Assembly: GCA_039197065.1 (NCBI GenBank)
Contig: JBCCUL010000037.1
Location: forward strand, 26,251-90,250
Direction of reading: 5' to 3'
From: JANQPX01 sp039197065
GTDB taxonomy: Bacteria; Pseudomonadota; Alphaproteobacteria; Geminicoccales; Geminicoccaceae
Length of the DNA: 64,000 bases
Below, in pieces: positions 18,228-27,189 of this stretch (position 1 is the first letter of the stretch; each line of letters opens with the position of its first letter). A program made the position numbers and the translations under genes. The notes under the pieces were generated by a model, which saw only the letters and a list, made by a program, of their open reading frames with translations, was not told the origin of the DNA and did not search any database.

Positions 18228-19754
18228 ATGGAAATTCTTGGACATCTCGTCGACGGGTTCTTCATCTCGCTGCAGCCGATCAATCTCCTTTTGATCGTCG
18301 TCGGCGTTACGCTCGGCCTTTTCATCGGCGCGATGCCGGGGCTGGGTTCGGTCAACGGCGTCGCGATCCTGCTGCCGATCACCTTCCTGGTGCCGCCCGC
18401 CTCTGCGATCATCTTCCTCGCCGCAATCTATTATGGCGCGATGTATGGCGGTGCTATCAGTTCGATCACATTAGGCATACCCGGCGCATCGACCGCCGTT
18501 GCGACGACCTTCGACGGCAAACCGCTGGCGCAGAAGGGGCGGGCCAGCCTTGCGCTTGTGACCGCGGCCGTCGCCTCCTTCGTCGGCGGCACGATTTCCA
18601 TCATCCTGTTCACCATGTTCGCACCGCCGCTCGCCAGCGTGGCGCTGAGCTTCGGTCCGCCCGAGATCTTCGCGCTGATGCTGCTCGCCTTCGCGACGTT
18701 TATCGGGCTTGGCGGCGACGATATCCCCAAGACCATTTTCTCGATCTGCATCGGCCTGGTGTTCGCCGCGGTCGGCTTCGATGAGATCTCAGGCGCACCC
18801 AGGCTGGTCCTGTTCGACATTTCCGGCTTCCTGCAAGGCATCAATTTCCTCGTGCTGGCGATCGGTGTCTACGGCATCGGCGAGATGCTCTGGACCATCG
18901 ATTCCACCCGCGGCAACATCACCACCACCAATCCCAAGATGACGGTGAAGGGCATCGTCGAGGACGCCAAGGAAGGTCTGAACCGGGGTTGGCAAGGAAC
19001 GTCAATCGGCTCCTTCCTCGGCTTTTTCGTCGGTATTCTCCCGGCAGCGGGCGCCACGCCTGGCTCCTTGATGGCCTATGGCGTGACCAAGATGATCGCC
19101 AGGAACCCGAGAGAATATGGCGAAGGCCATCCAGGCGGCGTCGCAGCGCCCGAGGCGGCCAACAATTCCGCGTCCACCGGGTCCATGCTGCCGATGCTGA
19201 CGCTCGGCATTCCGGGCTCGCCGACCACCGCCATCCTGCTTGGCGGCATGGTGATCTGGGGCCTGACCCCTGGTCCGCGCCTGTTCGTCGATCAGACCGA
19301 GTTCGTCTGGGGTCTGATCGGTTCCTTCTATGTCTCCAACTTCTTCGCACTCCTCATCAACCTCTCCTTCATCCCGCTGTTCATCTGGATGCTGCGGATG
19401 CCGTTCACGGTGCTCGCCCCTTTGATCTTCGTTCTGTCGGTGGTCGGCGGTTACGCCGCGACCAAGGACATGCACGATGTCTGGCTGATGCTGGTCTTCG
19501 GCTTCGGCGCCTATTGCCTCCGGAAGCTGGACTACCCGCTGGCGCCCGCTGTGCTCGCCATCGTGCTTGGCCCGATTGCCGAGCCGACGCTCCGCCAATC
19601 CCTTCTCTTATCCTCCGGCGACATGTCGATCTTCTTCACCCGCCCGATCGCCGGCCCGATCACGGTGATCGCCATCATCCTGATCCTGCTGCCGGTCCTG
19701 AAGTTCGTCTGGGATCGCGTCCGCGGCCGAGAGGAAGTGCGCGCCGGCTCCTGA
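18228..19754 (+). CDS. TTT-family transporter large permease (TctA-like)
   Basis: 508 aa polytopic protein. Conserved signatures: LGLFIGAMPGLGSVNGVAIL, YYGAMYGGAISSITLGIPG, FVGILPAAGATPGSLMAYG, EAANNSASTGSMLPMLTLGIPGSP is spread over residues 305-330. Starts 12 bases after tctB. Sodium- or proton-driven uptake of a carboxylate delivered by the TctC-like protein. Converges with the next gene with only 9 bases between stops and no obvious terminator. Confidence 0.94.
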   Translation: MEILGHLVDGFFISLQPINLLLIVVGVTLGLFIGAMPGLGSVNGVAILLPITFLVPPASAIIFLAAIYYGAMYGGAISSITLGIPGASTAVATTFDGKPLAQKGRASLALVTAAVASFVGGTISIILFTMFAPPLASVALSFGPPEIFALMLLAFATFIGLGGDDIPKTIFSICIGLVFAAVGFDEISGAPRLVLFDISGFLQGINFLVLAIGVYGIGEMLWTIDSTRGNITTTNPKMTVKGIVEDAKEGLNRGWQGTSIGSFLGFFVGILPAAGATPGSLMAYGVTKMIARNPREYGEGHPGGVAAPEAANNSASTGSMLPMLTLGIPGSPTTAILLGGMVIWGLTPGPRLFVDQTEFVWGLIGSFYVSNFFALLINLSFIPLFIWMLRMPFTVLAPLIFVLSVVGGYAATKDMHDVWLMLVFGFGAYCLRKLDYPLAPAVLAIVLGPIAEPTLRQSLLLSSGDMSIFFTRPIAGPITVIAIILILLPVLKFVWDRVRGREEVRAGS

Positions 19755-19763
19755 CGACGTCTC

Positions 19764-22037
19764 TTAAGTGATGGGCGCTGTCCCTCGAACGGCCCGCCAC
19801 ACTTTCTCCGATGTCGCCGGCATATCGATATGGCGCACATCGATCGCATCGCAGATGGCCGCGATCACCGAGGGCGGCGCGCCGACCGTGCCGACCTCGC
19901 CCGCCCCCTTGGTGCCCAGCGGATTGGTCGGCGCTGCTGTCGGGTGCTTCGCCAGGCGAAAGGACGGCACGTCGTCCGCACGCGGCATCGCATAATCCAT
20001 GAACGATCCCGAAAGGGGCTGACCGGTCTCAGGGTCGTGGCGATCATGTTCCATCAGCGCCTGGCCGACGCCTTGAACGATCGCGCCTATGATCTGCCCG
20101 TCGGTGCGCGCCAGATCGAGGACGCGGCCTACATCGTCGACGGCGCATAACGAGGCGAGCGTGACCCGGCCGGTCTCGGGGTCGACCTCGACCTCCGAGA
20201 TGTAGACGCCGTTCGGATAGGTGCGGTGATCGCCCTCGAAATCGCCGCTGCCGGTGCAGCCGCCTTGCATGTCCGACGCGACCGTCGCAAGCGCAACCGA
20301 GCGGTTGGTGCCGACCACGGTGAAGACACCGGCGTCATAGGCGATGTCCACCGGCGAACATTCGAGCAGATCGCCTGCTCTTTGCTTTGCCGTCTCGAGC
20401 ATGCGGGCCGAGGCGGCGGCGACGGCGCGCCCGCCGACCACCAGGCTTCCCGATCCGCCGGTGCCGGCGCCGCGCGGCAGGAGATCGCTGTCGCCCTGAC
20501 GGACCTCGATCATACCGGGATCGATCCCGATCACCTCGGCTGCGACCTCGGCGAGCATGGCGTCATGTCCCTGTCCACCGGACTGGACACCGCTGAAGAT
20601 GGTGATGCGACCATCGGCTTCGGCGGTGACCAGCGCCGTCTCGCTGATGCCGGCGCCGGTGCCGTGGATGGACATGGCAAGCCCCCGACCGCGCCTAAGC
20701 CCACGGGCCGCGGATGCATGGCTGCGAACCTCGAAACCCTGCCAATCCGCAAGCTCTAAGGCTCGATCCAGCGCACCGGCAAAGTCGCCGGAGTCGATCG
20801 CATAGCCGGCTGGCGTCGACCAGGGAAAATGCTCCTGCTTTAGAAAGTTTCGGCGGCGCAGGTCGAGCGGATCGACGCCTGCTTCGCCGGCAGCAATGTC
20901 GATGATGCGTTCGATCGCGAAGATCGCCTCAGGCACGCCAGCACCCCGATAGGCGTCTACCGGCGGCGTGTTGGTGAACACGCAGCGACTGCGCATATGG
21001 ATCGCCGGAATGGCATAGACGCCGCCCATCACCCGCCCGTAAACCAGCGTCGGCATGTTGAGCGCATGGTTCGAAAGATAGGCGCCCATATTGGCGAGCG
21101 TGTCCACCGAAAGCGCCAGCATGCGGAGGTCTTCATCCAGTGCGAGCGCGATGTCGGTGACGTGATCGCGGGCGCCATTGTCGGTGACGAAAGCCTCCGA
21201 GCGATCCCCGATCCAAAGCACCTCGCGTCCGAGGCGCTTGGCGGCAAACAGGGTCAGCGCCTGTTCGGGAAAGGCCATGCCCTTCAGACCGAATGCGCCG
21301 CCGACATCGTCGGTCACTACCCGAAGCGCCTTCTTGTCGATCCCGAGAACGCTTGAAACGACATTGCGGATGTTGTGCACGCCCTGGGTTCCCGAGCGAA
21401 GCGTGTAGCGACCATTTTCGTTATCGTATGCGCCGCGCGCATTGCGCGTTTCGAGCGGCATCATGGCAATCCGGTTGTTGACCAGCCTAAGCCGCGTGAC
21501 ATGCGCGGCTTCGGCGAACGCTTGATCGACAGCGCTTCGATCGCCGGCCTCGAAATCCAGCGCCACATTGTCAGGGCGCTCCGGCCAGACCGACGGGGTC
21601 TCCGGCTCGATCGCCGATGCAAGATCGACGGTGACGGGCAGGCTGTCGATCAGAAGATCGATCGCCTCCGCCGCATCCTTCCCCTGCTCGACGGTCTCCG
21701 CGACGATCATCACGATCGGCTCGCCGACATGGCGGACCCGCTCGCTCGCCAGGAGGCGACGCGGCGGCAGAGAGGCGGACCACCTCTCGTCGCTGGCCAC
21801 ATCCGCAAGGCAGGGCAGGGGAGCGAGACCGGCCTCGTCCACATCCGCCGCCGTGATGATGTCGAGCACGCCCGGCATGGTCTTGGCGCGATCCAGGTCG
21901 CACCCAGTGATCCGGCCATGGGCGACCGGCGAGCGCAGAAAAGCAGCGTGCGCAGCGCCATCGAGGGGCTGGTTCGCGAGATAGCGGCCCTGTCCCAAAA
22001 GAAAGCGCATCTCGCTTCGCTGGATGTTCGGCGTCAT
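19764..22037 (-). CDS. Xanthine dehydrogenase/CoxL-family molybdopterin-binding large subunit
   Basis: 757 aa. Aldehyde oxidase a/b hammerhead domain first (GQGRYLANQPL, AFLRSPVAHGRI), then the Mo-binding domain with GGAFGLKGMAFPEQ, PPVDAYRGAGVPEA, SGGQGHDAM and the catalytic-Glu loop GTKGAGEVGTVGAPP. The FAD (CoxM) and 2Fe-2S (CoxS) partners normally next to it are absent in this window, so it is an orphan large subunit. Its start overlaps the stop of the upstream EamA gene (ATGA). Substrate not predictable; an aldehyde or purine-like compound would suit the family. Confidence 0.9.
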   Translation of the reverse strand: MTPNIQRSEMRFLLGQGRYLANQPLDGAAHAAFLRSPVAHGRITGCDLDRAKTMPGVLDIITAADVDEAGLAPLPCLADVASDERWSASLPPRRLLASERVRHVGEPIVMIVAETVEQGKDAAEAIDLLIDSLPVTVDLASAIEPETPSVWPERPDNVALDFEAGDRSAVDQAFAEAAHVTRLRLVNNRIAMMPLETRNARGAYDNENGRYTLRSGTQGVHNIRNVVSSVLGIDKKALRVVTDDVGGAFGLKGMAFPEQALTLFAAKRLGREVLWIGDRSEAFVTDNGARDHVTDIALALDEDLRMLALSVDTLANMGAYLSNHALNMPTLVYGRVMGGVYAIPAIHMRSRCVFTNTPPVDAYRGAGVPEAIFAIERIIDIAAGEAGVDPLDLRRRNFLKQEHFPWSTPAGYAIDSGDFAGALDRALELADWQGFEVRSHASAARGLRRGRGLAMSIHGTGAGISETALVTAEADGRITIFSGVQSGGQGHDAMLAEVAAEVIGIDPGMIEVRQGDSDLLPRGAGTGGSGSLVVGGRAVAAASARMLETAKQRAGDLLECSPVDIAYDAGVFTVVGTNRSVALATVASDMQGGCTGSGDFEGDHRTYPNGVYISEVEVDPETGRVTLASLCAVDDVGRVLDLARTDGQIIGAIVQGVGQALMEHDRHDPETGQPLSGSFMDYAMPRADDVPSFRLAKHPTAAPTNPLGTKGAGEVGTVGAPPSVIAAICDAIDVRHIDMPATSEKVWRAVRGTAPIT

Positions 22038-22981
22038 TCCTCATCCTCCCGTCGATGCCGCCCGGCGCTCATCTGCTGCTCACGATAGAAGACATAGAGG
22101 CCGGAGCCGACAATGATCACGATCCCCAATCCGGTCAAACTGTCCGGCAGATCGCCGAAGACGACGGCGCCGAGCAGCGTTGCGCCCAGAATTTCGAGAT
22201 ACTGGAAAGGCGCCAGAACGCTTGCCGGCGCCAGGTGAAAGGCCCGAATTGCCAGCATGTGCGAGATCGTTGCGATCACGCCAAGGAAGATCAGCCACGC
22301 CCAGGCCGTGGCGCTCGGCCATGAGGGGCGGACCGCGTTCCAGCCGGTCACCGGGCTTGTCGACAAGGCGAGCGACAAAACCAGCATGCCGAAAACGCAG
22401 ACCCAAAACTGCATCACGCGCGGATCTTCGGACTTCGCGACCGCGCGCGTGATGGCGAGATAGATCGCGAAGCAGACGGCGGCGATCAACGGCAGAAGGG
22501 CGGGCAGTCCGATGGTTTCGAAACGCGGCCGGATGACGATCAGCGCACCCACGAAGCCGACCACGACGGCGAGAAACCGTCGCCAGCCGATCCCTTCGCC
22601 GAGAAAGACGGCTGATATCAGCGTCAGGATGAGCGGTTCGACGAAAAAGATCGCGGCGCTGTCGGCGAGCGGCATGTAAGTGAGCGCCGAGAAGAAGGCG
22701 AGCGTCGCCAGCGCCAGGAGCAATCCGCGCAGAGCATGGGTAGGCGTCGGCCCCGGCAGACTGCCGCCGCAGTTGATCAGGACGACCGGCAGAAGGAAAA
22801 CGAACTGGAAGAAAAATCTGAACCAGGCGATCTGTCCGGATGAGAGGGTGTCGCCTAAGCCTTTGGCGATCGCGTGGATCCCGGGCGCCATCAGCACGCC
22901 GGTCGCCATCAGGATCATGCCAAGCCTAACGCTTGATCGAGGCCGCTCGTTCAGGGTGGTGGATGTCAGGGGTGCCGGCAA
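22034..22981 (-). CDS. EamA/DMT-family transporter
   Basis: About 315 aa from a TTG at 22981, or 294 aa from ATG 22918 (MILMATGVLMAPG). The longer frame running into the VOC gene is not credible. Ten hydrophobic segments in two EamA repeats, e.g. MPLADSAAIFFVEPLILTLI and FQYLEILGATLLGAVVFGDL. Metabolite or drug exporter of the RhaT/RarD type. Translationally coupled to the molybdoenzyme subunit downstream, which may hint at export or import of that enzyme's product or substrate. Confidence 0.88.
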   Translation of the reverse strand: MPAPLTSTTLNERPRSSVRLGMILMATGVLMAPGIHAIAKGLGDTLSSGQIAWFRFFFQFVFLLPVVLINCGGSLPGPTPTHALRGLLLALATLAFFSALTYMPLADSAAIFFVEPLILTLISAVFLGEGIGWRRFLAVVVGFVGALIVIRPRFETIGLPALLPLIAAVCFAIYLAITRAVAKSEDPRVMQFWVCVFGMLVLSLALSTSPVTGWNAVRPSWPSATAWAWLIFLGVIATISHMLAIRAFHLAPASVLAPFQYLEILGATLLGAVVFGDLPDSLTGLGIVIIVGSGLYVFYREQQMSAGRHRREDEE

Positions 22982-23003
22982 GGTCGACCCATCTTCGATG
23001 GCG

Positions 23004-23813
23004 TCACAACGCCGGCTTTCGGCAGACCGCCTGCAGTTTGTTGCCGACCCGGTCGCGCACATAGGCGGCGTAATAGTTCGGCGAATAATGTGGCCTTAGC
23101 CCGGGCTCGCCTTCGGAACTGCCGCCATGCGCAAGCGCAGCTGCATGGAACCGATCGACCATGTCCCGGCTTTGGGCCGTAAATGCGACATGCGTTCCAT
23201 TGCCGAAGCTGGCGGGACGGCCATCGAACGGCCGCTGGACGTAGATAATCGGCGTCCTGTCGCCGGGCTTGCCGAAGCCGGCAAGCTCATCATGCGCCTC
23301 GTCCGGAAGCTCGACGACATCGAGCGCGCCGAGTACCGCTGAGTAGAAGTTGCGTTCCCGCTCGAAGTCGGCATGGCCGATGGTGATATGGGAGATGACG
23401 TCGCCGCTCGGCCCGGTTTTCCTCCCCTCCAGATAGCACACGGCCTGCAGCTTGTTGCCGTCGGGATCACGGACGTAGGCGGCGTAATAGTCCTCTGCAT
23501 AGATCGGCCTGAGACTTGGCGCCCCCTCGTCCCGGCCGCCATGGGCAAGCGCTGTGGCGTGAAAGCGCTTCACCGCATCCTCGCTTTCGGCCATGAAGGC
23601 GATGTGGAAACCATTGCCGGCGGTCGCAGGTCTCGCGTCCAGCGGCTGGCAAACGTTCAGGGGTGGCCGGCGGCCATCGGGTCTTCCGAAGCTCAGATAG
23701 CCTTCGTCGTGATCGACGTACAAGAACGGCAGGCCGAGCGTCGGTCCAAGCGCCGTGTAGAAGGCTTTCGACCTTTCCAGATCGTTGCTGCCGAGCGTGA
23801 AATGACTGAACAT
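23004..23813 (-). CDS. Tandem VOC (glyoxalase/bleomycin-resistance fold) protein
   Basis: 269 aa made of two similar halves (about 1-130 and 140-269). Each half has a FSHFTLGSNDLERSKAFY or ISHITIGHADFERERNFY opening, a central NG(F/T)H(I/V)AF strand and a GLRP.Y..(D/N)YYAAYVRD end. Single-copy relatives act as metal-dependent dioxygenases, lyases or hydrolases, or as binding proteins; no specific role can be assigned. The duplication is evident at sequence level. Confidence 0.88.
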   Translation of the reverse strand: MFSHFTLGSNDLERSKAFYTALGPTLGLPFLYVDHDEGYLSFGRPDGRRPPLNVCQPLDARPATAGNGFHIAFMAESEDAVKRFHATALAHGGRDEGAPSLRPIYAEDYYAAYVRDPDGNKLQAVCYLEGRKTGPSGDVISHITIGHADFERERNFYSAVLGALDVVELPDEAHDELAGFGKPGDRTPIIYVQRPFDGRPASFGNGTHVAFTAQSRDMVDRFHAAALAHGGSSEGEPGLRPHYSPNYYAAYVRDRVGNKLQAVCRKPAL

Positions 23814-23845
23814 GGCTTCCGTCCTGAACCTGAGGTGCCCTCATC

Positions 23846-24514
23846 ATGCATTATGATTCGATCAAAAACGATCACGGCTTGCCGCACGATCCCTTCAAGG
23901 CCCTCGTAGCACCACGGCCGGTCGGCTGGATCTCGACGGTGAGCAGCGACGGCATCTGTAATCTCGCCCCCTACAGCTTCTTCAACGCCATCGCCGATCG
24001 GCCGCACTATGTCATGTTCTCGTCCAGCAGCTTCAAGGACAGCGCCCGCAATGTGCAGCACAGCGGCGAGTTCACCTGTTCCATGGCGACCTTCGATCTG
24101 CGCGCCGATATGAACCTGTCGTCAGCCCCGGTGCCGCCGGATGCGGACGAATTCGCGATTGCCGGTCTCACCGCAGCCAAGTCCCGTTTCGTCGCCCCGC
24201 CTCGCGTGAAGGAGAGTCCCGCCGCGTTCGAGTGCAGGCACTGGCGAACGATCGAGCTGCCGGATGCCGATCCCGAAAAGGGAACCGGCCACTATCTGGT
24301 GATCGGCCAGGTCGTCGGCATCTATATCGACGACCGATTCCTGAAGGAGGGCATGGTCGATACCAGCGCCATGCGCCCGATCGCACGCATGGGCTATATG
24401 GATTACGCCGTCGTGACCCCGGAAACGGTCTTCTCTCTTAACCGCCCCAGGATCGACGAGGATGGCAAGGTCAGCAACCCCGAACCCGCCTCCTGGGACG
24501 GCGTCTATCGCTAG
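23846..24514 (+). CDS. Flavin reductase-family protein (FMN-binding split barrel)
   Basis: 222 aa. Pattern DPFKALVAPRPVGWISTVSS, NLAPYSFFNAIADRPHYVMF and GHYLVIGQVVGIYIDDRF matches the flavoredoxin/flavin reductase C subgroup. Divergent from the VOC gene with 32 bases between starts. Probably an FMN-dependent electron donor or storage protein. A second, shorter family member follows at 24718. Confidence 0.88.
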   Translation: MHYDSIKNDHGLPHDPFKALVAPRPVGWISTVSSDGICNLAPYSFFNAIADRPHYVMFSSSSFKDSARNVQHSGEFTCSMATFDLRADMNLSSAPVPPDADEFAIAGLTAAKSRFVAPPRVKESPAAFECRHWRTIELPDADPEKGTGHYLVIGQVVGIYIDDRFLKEGMVDTSAMRPIARMGYMDYAVVTPETVFSLNRPRIDEDGKVSNPEPASWDGVYR

Positions 24515-24610
24515 CCGGTCGTCCATCGACATCGTTGGTCGAGCGTCGACCCCGTTCATCGAGCCTCGACACCGTTCATTGAGCGTCGCCCCCGCTTGTC
24601 GCGTGTCGAC
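24511..24610 (+). repeat. 20-bp tandem repeat, five units
   Basis: Five head-to-tail 20-base units start at 24511, 24531, 24551, 24571 and 24591. Unit consensus is CCCGTTCATCGAGCGTCGAC; the last GTCGAC is the best-kept part and the first unit, which includes the stop codon of the preceding gene, is the most divergent. No function seen. Confidence 0.75.
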
Positions 24611-24717
24611 CTTATCGACGTCTTGTTACTTGGTCTTTTCGCCCAACGGGCGTAACGATGACCGACCCGCTCGATCGGCGGACATAGGCTGAGACTGAGT
24701 TCCCGGAGCAAGCTGGA

Positions 24718-25251
24718 GTGACCTCACCGATGCAAACAGCGCATGCTTTGCCCGCAGAAACGGGTGTCGACCAGGAAGCATTTCGTCTCGCGCTTAGTCG
24801 GTTCGCCACAGGCATCGCCTTGGTGACCACGCGCAATGGCAAAGGGGACGCTTTCGCCATCACGATCAACGCCTTCAGCTCGGTCTCCCTCGATCCGCCG
24901 CTTGTCCTCTTCTGTCTCGGCAGATCGGCGTTCCATTATGAGACTTTTGCGCGAGCCGAGACGTTCGCCGTCAATGTCCTCTCTGTCGATCAGCAGGCTC
25001 TATCGGATCGCTTCGCTCGAGAAGCCGAGGATCATTTCCCGGATTTGGAGACCGGTCGAATGGCGACCGGAAGTCCGATCCTGACCGGATGCCTGGCCGC
25101 CTTGGACTGCAGAACGGAGGCCTGCCACGAGGCGGGTGATCATCTGATCATCATCGGACGGGTCGACGCCGTCGACATAAGCGTCGATCGTCAGCCGCTC
25201 ATCTATTTCGGCAGCCGCTATGGCGAGCTTAAGCCGGGCGGCGAGCGCTGA
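24718..25251 (+). CDS. Flavin reductase (two-component monooxygenase type)
   Basis: 177 aa from GTG 24718, or 173 aa from ATG 24730. Motifs LSRFATGIALVTTRNGKGD, ITINAFSSVSLDPPLVLFCL and HLIIIGRVDAVDI are those of HpaC-like FMN reductases that supply reduced flavin to a monooxygenase; no monooxygenase is adjacent. The 3' end overlaps the 3' end of apbE by 23 bases (convergent). Confidence 0.9.
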   Translation: MTSPMQTAHALPAETGVDQEAFRLALSRFATGIALVTTRNGKGDAFAITINAFSSVSLDPPLVLFCLGRSAFHYETFARAETFAVNVLSVDQQALSDRFAREAEDHFPDLETGRMATGSPILTGCLAALDCRTEACHEAGDHLIIIGRVDAVDISVDRQPLIYFGSRYGELKPGGER

Positions 25252-26281
25252 AGGCAGGAGACGCCGTTTCCTCGAAAGCCCCCTCGCTGCCGGAGATGAA
25301 GAACGCCTGAACATCATGCTTGGCGGCGAACGCCATGCCGTCCTCGGCGCCGAGCACCAGGAGTGATGTCGAGAGCGCATCCGCCTCAAGCGTGGTCGGC
25401 GCGATCACGGACACCGAGGCGAGATCATGCTCTAACGGTCGGCCGGTTCGCGGGTTGACGATGTGCGAATAGCGCTGGCCGTCCTTCTCGAAGAAGATCC
25501 GGTAGTTCCCGGATGTCGCCAGGGTCTCGCCGTCGAGATCGACGATCTGCTGCACGCCGACTGAGGCGAACAGAGGCTTCTCGATACCGACGCGCCAGGG
25601 CTGTCCATCCGGCCGACGCCCGGACGCACGCAGCTCGCCGCCGACCTCGACCAGATAATGCCGAACACCGGCCGCCTCGAGCTGCTCGGCAACCCGATCC
25701 ACGCCGAAACCCTTCGCGACGCCCGAAAAGTCCAGCCGAACGCCAGGCGCTGATTTACGGATCGCTGCCCTGTCGTCCCTGAGTTCGACGCGGTCGAACC
25801 CGACCCTTTCGGCCATGGCAGCGATCGTCGCCGCCGACGGCACGCGCTCTTGACCGCCATCCGGTCCAAAGCCCCAGAGATCAACGATCGGCCCGACGGT
25901 CGGATCGAACGCACCATCGGTCATTGCGCTCAGACGGCGCGACTCGTCGATCACGGTCACTGTGTCTTCGGAAATCGGCATCCAGCGTCCGGGCTCGGCG
26001 TCGTTGAAGCGCGAAAGCTCGGAGGAGGCGAGATAGGTCGACATCCTTTCATTCACCAGACCGAGCGCATCATCGACACGGCCGGCAAGCGCCTCGGCGT
26101 CGACACCCTCTTTAGTATCGACCAGTTTGACACTGTAGGTCGTGCCCATCGTCTGGCCGGCAAACGATATCAGATCGTCGACCGTTTCCTCGCCGCAACC
26201 GGCAAGGCTCAGAAACGGTGTTGCCAACGCCACCTTCTGTGCGTGGCCGATGAAATCGCGTCTGGATTGCTTCCACGCCAT
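25229..26281 (-). CDS. apbE: FAD:protein FMN transferase (ApbE), Tat-type lipoprotein
   Basis: Attaches FMN covalently to threonines of NqrB and NqrC. ATG 26281 gives 350 aa. N-terminal SRRDFIG twin-arginine motif and LSLAGC lipobox indicate an exported lipoprotein. Family motifs: GQTMGTTYSVKL, LSRFNDAEPGRWMPIS, DFSGVAKGFGVD, and the C-terminal ASVSVIAPTTLEADALST with the metal-binding residues. Located close to, and divergent from, the CBS-nqr genes, whose products need it. Confidence 0.94.
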   Translation of the reverse strand: MAWKQSRRDFIGHAQKVALATPFLSLAGCGEETVDDLISFAGQTMGTTYSVKLVDTKEGVDAEALAGRVDDALGLVNERMSTYLASSELSRFNDAEPGRWMPISEDTVTVIDESRRLSAMTDGAFDPTVGPIVDLWGFGPDGGQERVPSAATIAAMAERVGFDRVELRDDRAAIRKSAPGVRLDFSGVAKGFGVDRVAEQLEAAGVRHYLVEVGGELRASGRRPDGQPWRVGIEKPLFASVGVQQIVDLDGETLATSGNYRIFFEKDGQRYSHIVNPRTGRPLEHDLASVSVIAPTTLEADALSTSLLVLGAEDGMAFAAKHDVQAFFISGSEGAFEETASPAFSARRPA

Positions 26282-26493
26282 AGCCGAAATCCTCGATAAG
26301 TGCATCGCACCCGTATATTCCAACTTCGTCCTTCTTTGTCCAGCGTCATGATATCATAGCGTTAGTTGTTCCGTGCGTGTTAAACCGCTAAACAGATGCT
26401 GACAAAAAGCGCAGGATAATCCGGCCGAAGAACGTTCGGCAGTTGTTTTATGGGGGTGGCACGCCTCGTGCCGACAGATTGTAGGAGAGATCG

Positions 26494-27024
26494 ATGGCAC
26501 CTGTTTCCTATCAAGGTCCGCTGGAAGGCGATGACAATGCGCATCGCACACGCTCGCAAAGTGAGGAAACGAATCTCGGCGTTGGCCAGCCTGGCGTCAC
26601 CGTCGGTTCGATCCTGGTAGACAAGGGCGACGATATCTTTACCGTGACGCCCTCGACGACGGTCAAGGAGGTCGTCGCCGAGCTTAACCGCATGCGCGTT
26701 GGTGCGCTTGTCGTCGTCAACCCGGCGAAGGAGCCGGTCGGCATCGTCTCCGAGCGCGATGTTGTTCGCAACGTGGATATCAAAGGGCTAAGCGTCTTTG
26801 ACGAGCCGGTCGAGCAGATCATGACGCCTGATCCGCAATGCGCCACGCCGACTGATCAGGTCGAAAGCGTGATGGAACGTATGACAAAGAGTCGCTTCCG
26901 TCACATGCCTGTTCTTCAGGACGGAAAGCTCTGCGGATTGATCTCGATCGGTGACGTGGTGAATCATCGAATGCGCGAGATCGAGTATGAGAACCTCAAA
27001 ATCAAGCAAGCCTTGGTGGGTTAG
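26494..27024 (+). CDS. CBS-domain pair protein
   Basis: 176 aa; ATG with AGGAG 6 bases upstream. An N-terminal tail of about 40 residues is followed by two CBS motifs (GDDIFTVTPSTTVKEVVAEL...VGIVSERDVVR and VEQIMTPDPQCATPTDQVES...LCGLISIGDVVNHR). Such stand-alone pairs bind adenine nucleotides and act as energy sensors. Placement between apbE and nqrA is suggestive, but no link to Nqr is shown. Confidence 0.9.
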   Translation: MAPVSYQGPLEGDDNAHRTRSQSEETNLGVGQPGVTVGSILVDKGDDIFTVTPSTTVKEVVAELNRMRVGALVVVNPAKEPVGIVSERDVVRNVDIKGLSVFDEPVEQIMTPDPQCATPTDQVESVMERMTKSRFRHMPVLQDGKLCGLISIGDVVNHRMREIEYENLKIKQALVG

Positions 27025-27189
27025 GGCGATCCGGCGCCAGGAACTGAGACTTCTTGACGCAAGGATAGTTTTGATCGGCAAAGGCTGCTAAATCATAGAT
27101 TGATAACTCTCGCCGAATCTCCTTATCGGCGAAACGTTAGCTTGGGATCATTGTTGACGATGGCGATGGAGCGGTCTGAACAGACTTCG

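Noticed and set aside
24531..24610. CRISPR-like array
   Set aside because: Units are contiguous with no spacers; it is a degenerate tandem repeat. No cas genes in the window.
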